The position numbers were made by a program, and so were the translations under genes. The notes under the pieces were generated by a model, which was not told the origin of the DNA, made no database searches, and saw only the letters and a program-made list of their open reading frames with translations. 14,756 nucleotides of DNA from Candidatus Poribacteria bacterium (GTDB lineage: Bacteria > Poribacteria > WGA-4E > GCA-2687025), in NCBI GenBank assembly GCA_002687025.1, contig NYZG01000135.1, positions 1-14,756 on the forward strand. Reading direction: 5' to 3'. Below, piece by piece: positions 6,801 through 12,246 of this stretch; within the stretch, counting starts at the first letter, position 1; the number at the start of each line of letters is the position of its first letter.

Positions 6801-9129
6801 AAGAGGCCGTCGTCTCGAAGTCCGTCCCGATGGCCGGCAGGACGATGGTCGGCGTCTTGGGGAATTCGGTCGCGATCTCCTTGGCTCCCGCGCGCGCGTC
6901 CGTTGTGTTGATGAGCGGCAGCGTCACGGTGGCCTGGAACACGCCGTTGGGGTCGGTAAGGATGCCATCCAGCGTGAGCGTACCCGCGGTGACCGTGTCC
7001 ACGGGCAGCGTGAACGGGCTGATACGAGCGTCGCTGAGCGAGTCGAGGAGGAGCCTGCCCACGTTGAACCCCGGCGCATACCCCGTGCCGCTGATGGTGA
7101 TGACGTCGCCTGTCGCCGCGGTCGCGGGCGAGACGCGCACTTCCGCGGTCTCCAGGGAATCCGTGCCGGGGCTCGAGATGAAGATGGTCATGTCCGCGGA
7201 GTTGCGGCGGTCGCGTGCGACGAGCAGCACGGCGCCCGTGCCGTCGGGCAGATCGTCGGGGAGCTCACGCAGCACGATGCCCGCTCGGAAGGTGCCGGCG
7301 GACGTAGTGTGCGTCGTGTCGATGTCCGTGTGCGTGCCGATGTCGAACGCGACGTCGGCATCGGCGTCGAAGCCCGCGCCTTCGACTACCAGCAGCGTGC
7401 CGAGGGCCCCGATGTTGTCCGTCGAGCCGCCCTCCATCACCGCGCTCGTGATCCTCCCGGTGACGCGGATGCCGCTTTGCGAGGCCGACGCGGCCCCGGC
7501 TCGTAGGACGAGTTCATACGTGTCCGCGGGCAGCTTGGGAGTGATGAACGTGACATCCAGCGCTCCCTGTTCGTCGGCGGGCGCGCCGGTCGTATTGACG
7601 TTCACCCCCGCGAACTGCGCGATGGCGGCCTCGCCGGCCACAAAGCCGATCCCTGTCACGCGCACTTCTTCGCCGGGCGTTATCTGCGTGTCGCCGTCGG
7701 CGGTGATGACGTCGGTGATCTGTGCGACCGGGGTGTACACGAACGGAGCCGCGGCCGCCGTGCCTGCCAGGCCGCTCAGCACGATGGGCGCCGCGCCGAG
7801 GACGCTGCGTTTCACAAGGTCGGCGGTCAGGATAAAGCTGGCGCGCACGGTGCCGCGCGTGCTCGCCGCCGCCCCGCTGGCGTCGATGATCGGCTGTCCG
7901 TCGTAGGTCAGGTCGACGATATCCCCAGCGATGAACCCGCTCGCGGTCACCTGCACGCGGGAGTCGAGACCCCCGGACGACGGGCTGACCGACAAGATGC
8001 GTGGCACGATGTCCGCGGCGCCGAAGCCCGTCGCGGTAGTGCGAGAAGACCGGCCGTCAATCGCGATATCCGCCAACCCACCGAGAAGGTCCGCCGGCAG
8101 GACGACCTGCGCGGACACCTCGCCGAGTATCGAGGAGTGGTCGCCCGTCAGCACGCTCTGGACGGAGGAGCCGCCTACCTGGAATTGCAGCACCTCGTCC
8201 GCGGAGAAGCCGTCGCCGACGAACAGCGCCGTATCTCCGGGCCCGATGATCACGCGTGACAGCCCGTCGTGCGTCAGGTGTATCGAGTTACCCGGGCCGG
8301 CGAGGAAGGGGGAGAACTGGATGATACGAGGCGTGACGGTGAACGTGGCGCTGTACAGTCGGCCGGACGTCTGTCCCTCGGCGCGGATTTCCTGGTCGCC
8401 GCCGGGCATGAGTGGGATGTCGATGGCGTAGCGGAACACCTCGCCGTCGCCGCCGGCCGCCACGAGAGGCACGAGGGGCTCGTCGTTGAAGAAGAACTGC
8501 ACGCCCTCGCCCGGTTCGTAACCGGACGCCGATGCGAGCGTCTGCGTTCCGACCGACCCGTCGGCGCGGCTGAGGATCAGCCCATCGCCTACGCTCACCC
8601 GTAGGGGCGCCGTCGTGACGCCTTCCGCCTCGGGGATCGGCACGCCCTCTTTCGTGACGAGCACGACCGTCGTCGGGTCGATGTCGATAACCGCGATTCC
8701 TGGCGTGAGCGCTCGGAAGCGCATGTCCGCCACGACGCCGTCGCGCGAAAGGGGCAGGTCCCCCACGCCGCGGCTGATCGACACGGCGACCGTCGTCCCG
8801 CTTTCCAGTACGTCTACGAACGGCAGGCCGTTCGATCTGAAGAGGAACAGATCGCCAGCGGACGTATCCACGTATTCCAACTGCGTGTCATCGAACGTGG
8901 CCCGGAACGACACGCCGAACAGTTGGGTGATGCCACCGGCGAGGGCGCTGACCGAGACCACGTCGCCCACGTCGAGGAGCGGGCTCGGCGAGTCCAACTC
9001 GAGGCTGGGGGCGGCAATGCTCTGTGTGTGCATGGCCGCAAGCAGGACGACCGCCGACAGGAGCGAGAGGATGCCACCGCGGGTTTCGGGCGCCTGACCG
9101 TTCACATGCACGCTCCCAACATCTGCCAC
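3802..9129 (-). CDS. Giant exported cohesin/IPT-repeat protein
   Basis: The 1,775-residue protein has a signal peptide (R-G-G-I-L-S-L-L-S-A-V-V-L-L then A-A before P-S, cut near residue 40). A cohesin-like beta-sandwich follows (~41-180; V-G-D-V-V-S-V early, then F-G-V-S-F-R-A-T-F-D and L-E-Y-V-D, as in carbohydrate-binding/cohesin domains). Next come about eleven IPT/TIG-like modules of 80-110 residues, starting near 266, 376, 463, 558, 663, 776, 866, 956, 1033, 1116 and 1213. Most carry G-x-x-V-x-V-x-G-x-G-F followed by a strand and G-x-F. Three more Ig-like modules (~1303, 1406, 1496) and two tandem C-terminal modules (1596-1775) follow. This is an extracellular adhesin- or scaffold-like architecture; the ligand is unknown. 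The GTG start is supported by CGAGGAA at 9139-9145, nine bases upstream; nearby GTGs at codons 7 and 9 are alternatives. It lies 40 bases downstream of the comEA-like gene. No dockerin, LPXTG or autotransporter barrel is visible. Confidence 0.88.
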   Translation of the reverse strand: MADVGSVHVNGQAPETRGGILSLLSAVVLLAAMHTQSIAAPSLELDSPSPLLDVGDVVSVSALAGGITQLFGVSFRATFDDTQLEYVDTSAGDLFLFRSNGLPFVDVLESGTTVAVSISRGVGDLPLSRDGVVADMRFRALTPGIAVIDIDPTTVVLVTKEGVPIPEAEGVTTAPLRVSVGDGLILSRADGSVGTQTLASASGYEPGEGVQFFFNDEPLVPLVAAGGDGEVFRYAIDIPLMPGGDQEIRAEGQTSGRLYSATFTVTPRIIQFSPFLAGPGNSIHLTHDGLSRVIIGPGDTALFVGDGFSADEVLQFQVGGSSVQSVLTGDHSSILGEVSAQVVLPADLLGGLADIAIDGRSSRTTATGFGAADIVPRILSVSPSSGGLDSRVQVTASGFIAGDIVDLTYDGQPIIDASGAAASTRGTVRASFILTADLVKRSVLGAAPIVLSGLAGTAAAAPFVYTPVAQITDVITADGDTQITPGEEVRVTGIGFVAGEAAIAQFAGVNVNTTGAPADEQGALDVTFITPKLPADTYELVLRAGAASASQSGIRVTGRITSAVMEGGSTDNIGALGTLLVVEGAGFDADADVAFDIGTHTDIDTTHTTSAGTFRAGIVLRELPDDLPDGTGAVLLVARDRRNSADMTIFISSPGTDSLETAEVRVSPATAATGDVITISGTGYAPGFNVGRLLLDSLSDARISPFTLPVDTVTAGTLTLDGILTDPNGVFQATVTLPLINTTDARAGAKEIATEFPKTPTIVLPAIGTDFETTASFDVLDVDGNVVTEVEPTDILIIRATGFLPFETVQVRMGLASISVSQIADSFGRISAAQIVIPNTTGGDVSISVNGLQSGVIVEAPLHITPQLQLLFPAAGTLVTGGGTVTLRGTGFPDGQVAFFLGDTRTHESLLITSFGGIFNAGLSGFFGALPVESAIRAEVGDVSATTDGTLRFLSTDLTLTPATGQAGDTVRVTGANGDIVRFEDSFVLTLRNTTNVNGIIQGDFTVPPVAGGSYEVTVGTLPDDFVRPIFTVQATMTVSPDRLHVGESLFVSGSGFGTNETNVSISVGGARTPVVVPTTTSGRFSAEFPMPRTPGGPTQVTVTDQIRVLSAPVEVLSDVTGVELDATVAVDGRTPVGSDVRILGVGFGPSEALEVFVASQPVDFRRSPTSESDGSVDVTVALPPTTAGRHTVQVVGATSGLSAVLGAAIDVLPALDAPRPNRGAVGTLVVLTGSGFGPGEVVLLDLGDQRIGEATSENDGSFGAEALLTVAMPDSVYDVKAIGTASGEEATLVGAFDYQDSKAPTIEGVDVVLSNDPLEIGDTITVLVTQAMDYDAVTEATFKIGDLSGILADDNGDLVWEGIVGIETGLSMTAIPVEVSLVDLAGNQAKRTASTRVTVDTTAEFVNINVEVQNVVAAGQSVVVSGQALPGGAAAFSIDGIVENVAMEETEEGVYTGSYIAKAGDLTDRAAVTISFVDAAGKTLLLDSGQRVAIDAVAEIDAVEVSGSPARAGDRVTFQVTAERGGSVLLTVPGLFADVPVSETRTGSGVYSYTHTVELQSPLTDAPVQVTFVDALDNVAQDASQTVTIALPTDLTIGLVKGLNVITIPVADPTLSSVSDILDRFGPNATFIVSYDGAGRFVRYGRDLPPTSRANVPVTAGAAYIVAAAAPAEMVVAGNGWDNSAIVLSPGLNLVGLTRADPSLTRLGDFASRIGADLLQALALDPETGRFVSHLAAATGGTPNDVPLTAGMGYILILRNAHILVLNGPPPLAQ
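3805..4344 (-). repeat. Tandem pair of ~90-residue C-terminal modules
   Basis: The last 180 codons of the giant gene hold two homologous modules, 4081-4344 (residues 1596-1683) and 3805-4080 (residues 1684-1775). Both show K/P-G-L-N-(V/L)-x-x-(I/L), then a-D-P-(T/S)-L, a helix ending in R-(F/I)-G, then G-R-F-V near the centre and V-P-(V/L)-T-A-G-x-x-Y-I near the end. They have diverged at DNA level, so this is an old duplication rather than a recent slippage product. The position at the extreme C terminus, with a Gly/Leu/Asn-start beta motif, fits a surface-retention or secretion module, but that role is inference. Confidence 0.7.
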
Positions 9130-9169
9130 TGTCGTCGATTCCTCGGGCCAAATCGCATTCTACACTCTT

Positions 9170-9622
9170 CTATCGGCTCGGGCTACCGGCGGGTTCATCC
9201 GGCGGCGCGATCTTCACCAGCGGGCGCATGTCTTCCAGCCGCTTGTCGCCGATGCCTTTCACCTCGCGCAGCTCGTCGATCGAGTCGAAGCCGTCGTTGT
9301 CGATGCGGTATTCGATGATGCGCGTCGCGAGGGTCACGCCGATCCCCGGCAACGTCCGTAACGCCGCGGGCGTCGCGGTGTTCAGGTCGATGGGATGTTC
9401 CCTGCTCGCCGGCCTGAACGTCTCTTCCGGCTCTGGGCCGTCGGCCCATTGCCCGTTCGGGGCCAGCTCGGGACGAGGCTCCACGACGAACGTGGGCTTT
9501 CCCATGAACCACTCGGGACGCAGCCGTTTCACGACCGTGACGCCCGACCCCACCAGCGTCACGACGACAAGCGCGGCAATGATACTGCGCTCGCCGCTCG
9601 TGAGTGCGCCGGGTAGGGACAT
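9170..9622 (-). CDS. ComEA-type membrane-anchored helix-hairpin-helix protein
   Basis: The 150-residue product has one transmembrane helix (~13-31), a Pro/Glu-rich linker, and a C-terminal tandem helix-hairpin-helix domain (~76-140). It contains I-D-L-N-T-A-T-P-A-A-L, L-P-G-I-G (91-95) and V-K-G-I-G-D-K-R-L (121-129), which is the classic ComEA/competence-family signature. ComEA proteins bind double-stranded DNA outside the cytoplasmic membrane during DNA uptake; many short family members have no tested role. I chose the ATG at 9620-9622 because AGGCGGA at 9627-9633 lies just upstream. A GTG 63 bases further upstream lies inside the preceding gene. It is 29 bases after the ATPase stop and 40 bases before the giant gene, so co-transcription is likely. 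No comEC, comF or type IV pilus gene is in view, so a competence role is not shown. Confidence 0.85.
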   Translation of the reverse strand: MSLPGALTSGERSIIAALVVVTLVGSGVTVVKRLRPEWFMGKPTFVVEPRPELAPNGQWADGPEPEETFRPASREHPIDLNTATPAALRTLPGIGVTLATRIIEYRIDNDGFDSIDELREVKGIGDKRLEDMRPLVKIAPPDEPAGSPSR

Positions 9623-9651
9623 GTGTTCCGCCTGTGGGTTGCCGTCGCGGC

Positions 9652-10185
9652 TTACGACCTCGGGTCCATGGGGATCGGGTAACACTCGAACGCGGGGAAG
9701 TCAAACGAGAACCCGTAGCGAGGGCTTTCGGGAACGCACACGACGGCGACCTTCCCCGCCCGCGTGTAAGGCTCGACGAGCGTCAGCAGCGGGATGTCGT
9801 ACTCGCGCAGGATCTCGATCGAGTCGATGACCAGGGCCCGTCCCTCGGCGAAGCGCGTCTCCAGGGCCGTGTCCAGCGCCAGACGTAGGGCGACCTTCGC
9901 CTTGGCGGGAGCGTCGGCGTACTCCTCGATAGGCCCGTCTTCCATGAGCGCGCGGGTAAGCGTGTCTCCGACCGGGAGGTAGTGTCGCTCCGGCTCCGCG
10001 AAGTGCTGCGCCAGCCAGTATCGGGCGAGCGTCGTCTTCCCCGCCTGGAATTCGCCCACCAGAACGATCGGCCGCCGCACGGCCTCCCGCGCGAGCAGCG
10101 AATCCAGCTCGGTGAGCGCGGCGGCTTGGTGCGGTCGCAGGTCCACCGCGCCCCACGGATGTCCGCCTTCATTCGCCATGCGCAT
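9652..10185 (-). CDS. Small P-loop ATPase of unassigned family (BrxF-like layout)
   Basis: The 177-residue protein has a Walker A motif G-E-F-Q-A-G-K-T (44-51) after the strand I-V-L-V, and a Walker B with a single acidic end, A-L-V-I-D-S-I-E-I-L (117-126). A Y-L-P-V-G-D-x-L (69-76) lies between them, and a final strand V-A-V-V-C-V-P-E-S (near residue 150) is followed by an aromatic tail ending in Y-P-I-P-M-D. This order loosely recalls BrxF, the small P-loop protein of some BREX phage-defence systems, where a conserved D-N-I-E-I-L occupies the Walker B site. That comparison is from memory and weak; no other BREX gene is here. The chosen ATG at 10185 and one at 10179 are equally plausible; the frame stays open further upstream but only as a shadow of the cyclase gene. 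It is first in the operon with the comEA-like and giant genes, and divergent from the cyclase fragment. Confidence 0.75.
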   Translation of the reverse strand: MRMANEGGHPWGAVDLRPHQAAALTELDSLLAREAVRRPIVLVGEFQAGKTTLARYWLAQHFAEPERHYLPVGDTLTRALMEDGPIEEYADAPAKAKVALRLALDTALETRFAEGRALVIDSIEILREYDIPLLTLVEPYTRAGKVAVVCVPESPRYGFSFDFPAFECYPIPMDPRS

Positions 10186-10351
10186 CCCATCGGAGCGTGC
10201 CGCTTCGGGTGACGTTTCGTAGGCGCGGATTGTCGCTCTGGGCGGAGATCGTGGCAAGGCGCGTTCGTCCACTCCGGGCAGCCGTGCAAACCGTTCACGG
10301 AGTAGCCATACTGAACAGTGAGACATGCGACAGACGTGGGGATCGAGACGA

Positions 10352-10729
10352 ATGCCGGAATCCACGACGAAGCACATCCTGTTCACGGACATCGTCGCCT
10401 TCGCCACGCTGGACGACGCGGCGCAGATGGCGATGGTCCAGGCGCTTGAGCAACTCATCACGGCGGCGCTGGAGAGCGAGCACGCGAGCGCCGAGTCGCG
10501 AATCCTCCTGCCGACCGGCGACGGATACGCCCTGGCGTTCGACGAACTCAAGGTGCCCGTTACCATCGCGGGCGTCGTAGCCAGCGCGATTCGGCGGACA
10601 TCGACTGGGAAGCACATTCCCGCCACGCACCAGAATCCACGCGGGCCCGGGCACAGTATCTCCATGGGCGTGCTAGACCTGTGGGACAGCGTCGATCGCT
10701 TCGTTGACCTTATCCATCGGCAGAACTAA
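10352..10729 (+). pseudogene. Truncated class III nucleotide cyclase (front half of catalytic domain)
   Basis: Residues 8-64 of the 125-residue product match the start of class III cyclase domains: H-I-L-F-T-D-I-V-A-F with the first metal-binding Asp (D13), then P-T-G-D-G-Y-A-L-A-F with the second (D57). The 44-residue spacing between them is standard. The next ~25 residues still look family-like (V-P-V-T-I-A-x-V-V-A-S-A-I). From about base 10590 the similarity stops: the later strands, the substrate-binding Asp/Thr and the catalytic Asn and Arg are missing. The position usually held by the purine-selecting Lys, four before D57, is Leu53. The last 57 bases overlap the 3' end of the protease gene on the other strand, so the tail sequence is largely antisense to it. 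The ATG at 10352 is preferred to 10325. I infer a decayed gene; a split or partner-requiring cyclase is the alternative. Confidence 0.62.
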
Positions 10730-11473
10730 GCCGAGACCCGAGTTCTCCTCGAACGTGACTCGAGGCCGCTGGGTCTGGAGACTGACGGCCGTATCCCGGT
10801 ACGGCAGATAGCCCGACACGACCCCGATCAGCCCGGCACGGCGTCGCGGAGTGGTGCCCTCGACTCCTATCAGTTGCGGCTGTAGCAGCACCGGGCCGCC
10901 GCTGTTCCCCGGGTAGATGGCCGCGTCGACAAGGTAGTAATCGTCCACCCCATCCAAGACGTCGCGAATGCGCGCCACTACCCCATGCCGGGTAATCACC
11001 GCGTTCCGCCTGGCGCCGACAAGCCCGAGCGGGAACCCGAGCACGAAGAGATGATCCCCTTCGGTCACACCCTCGTTCTCCATCTCCTCAACGCACAATG
11101 TCTGCGTGTCGTCCGTGAAGACGGCCACGGACATCCCGTGGTCCATGAGCATTTGGACGTTCGCCGCAGCCACTGCGATGTCGATGGACGGGTCTGGGTG
11201 GCCTATCCATCGCGGCTTGCCGTCCATGCCGAACTGGTACGCCTGCGCTGGATCCTTGCCTCGCGGGTTGCAGCGCACCCACGCGGTGTCGAGCTGCTCG
11301 AAGACGTGACGGCAGCTGACGATGTACGTGTCGTACCTTTTCTTCCCTGCCTCGTCGGTGTGCGAGTAGCGGCCGTACAGGAAGCCAGAGCCCTTCCATG
11401 TGATCTGCTGCTCGTCCGGGCCATCGCCCATGGCGAGAACGCAGTCGATTGCCTGCGGTGTGATAAGGGCCAC
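10673..11473 (-). CDS. Cytoplasmic trypsin-like serine protease
   Basis: The 266-residue product carries the chymotrypsin-fold triad in order: His56 in V-S-C-R-H-V-F, Asp98 in S-I-D-I-A-V, and Ser181 in Y-P-G-N-S-G-G-P-V. A G-F-P-L-G turn (~147-151) precedes the N-S-G-G-P, as in HtrA-like and related bacterial peptidases. No signal peptide, transmembrane segment or PDZ domain is present, so it should act in the cytoplasm, unlike HtrA/DegP. The GTG start is well supported by GAGGAGG at 11479-11485, five bases upstream. Free-standing cytoplasmic trypsin-like proteases are known effectors or maturases in bacterial conflict and signalling systems, but no sensor domain is fused here and the target is unknown. 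It converges on, and overlaps by 57 bases, the truncated cyclase gene. Confidence 0.9.
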   Translation of the reverse strand: MALITPQAIDCVLAMGDGPDEQQITWKGSGFLYGRYSHTDEAGKKRYDTYIVSCRHVFEQLDTAWVRCNPRGKDPAQAYQFGMDGKPRWIGHPDPSIDIAVAAANVQMLMDHGMSVAVFTDDTQTLCVEEMENEGVTEGDHLFVLGFPLGLVGARRNAVITRHGVVARIRDVLDGVDDYYLVDAAIYPGNSGGPVLLQPQLIGVEGTTPRRRAGLIGVVSGYLPYRDTAVSLQTQRPRVTFEENSGLGLVLPMDKVNEAIDAVPQV

Positions 11474-11478
11474 GGGGA

Positions 11479-11485
11479 CCTCCTC
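11479..11485 (-). promoter_or_regulatory. Strong Shine-Dalgarno of the protease gene
   Basis: On the - strand GAGGAGG sits five bases before the GTG at 11473. It is the closest match to the anti-Shine-Dalgarno consensus among the genes of the window and decides this start codon. No convincing -10/-35 pair was found upstream of it. Confidence 0.7.
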
Positions 11486-11600
11486 GGTTCTGACGGTGCA
11501 CTTGACATCAGACTCGGCGAGATAGCTCGTGCCGCGGACGGACGCACGACCCGCCCATGGAAGGAGTCAGGGGCGCGAGGCTGCCCACACAGTCGTGATG

Positions 11601-11614
11601 TACACACGTGTGCA
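11601..11614. promoter_or_regulatory. Imperfect palindrome, possible operator
   Basis: TA-CACACGTGTG-CA has a perfect ten-base core (11603-11612) with one mismatched and one matched flanking pair. It lies about 130 bases upstream of the protease start. Its symmetry would suit a dimeric regulator, but a ten-base palindrome is expected by chance in sequence of this length often enough that the call is weak. Confidence 0.2.
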
Positions 11615-11768
11615 GACTAAACGAGGCGCGGGACGGTGTCGACGGCTTCGCCCTGGCTCGACCCCGTTAGAGCGTGCTTGTGCGCGGTGCCGGCACGGGA
11701 TTCCGGCGGAACACTTTGCTTCCCGATTCCCGCCCTGTCCAGTCTCCGCCTACGCCCTTCGCGGCCCC

Positions 11769-11984
11769 CTATTCGCCAAGGCGCTCCGAGCGGAGCCAGG
11801 CGATGTTCCGCTCGCCCCACTCGGCGAGTAAGGTCATCTCCTTGGCCGTCCAGATCTCCTCGAAGGCGTCGATCGCCCGCCGCCCGCCCGCCAGCCCTGA
11901 CCGCGAGATCTCGTCCGCCGTCGTCTCGGCGCCCACACGGAATTCGGCCCGGGCGTGTCTGCCGGCCGCTGGCGCTCCATCGCC
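11769..11984 (-). pseudogene. 3' remnant of a gene related to the one at the right edge
   Basis: A - strand frame is open for 71 codons and ends S-E-R-L-G-E-stop (stop at 11769-11771). Its text is protein-like: A-E-F-R-V-G-A-E-T-T-A-D-E-I, then A-G-G-R-R-A-I-D-A-F-E-E-I-W and W-G-E-R-N-I-A-W-L-R, with amphipathic helices. An in-frame stop at 11985-11987 cuts it off, and no good start or ribosome site is present. The final six codons and stop encode exactly the same residues as the partial gene at 14736-14756, and all three base differences between them are synonymous third-position changes. This indicates two homologous coding sequences, here reduced to a tail. I do not recognise the family. 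Confidence 0.5.
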
Positions 11985-12246
11985 CTACGACCCGCCCACA
12001 ACAGCGTCCGGTAGCGGCGGCCGGTGGCAGGCGAGTTCCGCCATGCACGCGAATGTCCTACTGTGTACCCTCCTTACCGTCGCGCGGACGTGCGGTGGGC
12101 CGCCCGACACGGTGTGGATGCGCCGAGCCCGCCGTGGGCGATGTCCACGGGTGCGCCACTGGACGGGAGTCCGTCGCCACTCGTTGGGCGACGTAACTCA
12201 GAATCGCCACACAGGGGCCCCAACGGCTCACCTGGATGGACATGGG

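Larger units (their letters stand above)
11474..12246. other. 773-base region without an intact gene
   Basis: This gap separates the protease (- strand) from the GH172 gene (+ strand) and should hold both promoters. Open frames cross it on both strands, but they have no family signal apart from the gene remnant at 11769-11984. An imperfect palindrome lies at 11601-11614. The + strand frame that runs in from base 11674 into the GH172 gene is rich in Arg, Ser and Pro in the manner of a random GC-rich frame. I saw no tRNA, no clear terminator and no insertion-sequence ends. Confidence 0.55.

Noticed and set aside
5557..7506. 649-codon open frame on the + strand inside the giant gene
   Set aside because: Its Arg/Asp/His-rich composition is that of an out-of-frame shadow; the - strand frame has a signal peptide and regular repeats.
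9170..9622. Naming the helix-hairpin-helix gene comEA
   Set aside because: The domain is clear, but no competence gene accompanies it, and many proteins with this architecture are not competence factors.
10186..10665. 160-codon N-terminal extension of the P-loop ATPase frame
   Set aside because: It is antisense to the conserved cyclase segment, and the ATPase fold is complete without it.
10673..11473. Calling the protease DegP/HtrA
   Set aside because: There is no signal peptide, membrane anchor or PDZ domain; only the chymotrypsin-like catalytic domain is present.
11502..11507. TTGACA resembling a -35 box on the + strand
   Set aside because: No acceptable -10 element lies at 16-18 bases, and no + strand gene follows closely.
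11674..12246. In-frame 191-codon extension upstream of the GH172 start, including a short hydrophobic stretch after an ATG at 12042 (M-H-A-N-V-L-L-C-T-L-L)
   Set aside because: GH172 similarity begins just after the ATG at 12247; the extension is Arg/Pro/Ser-rich without any domain, and the hydrophobic stretch is too short and too far from the enzyme to be a convincing signal peptide.
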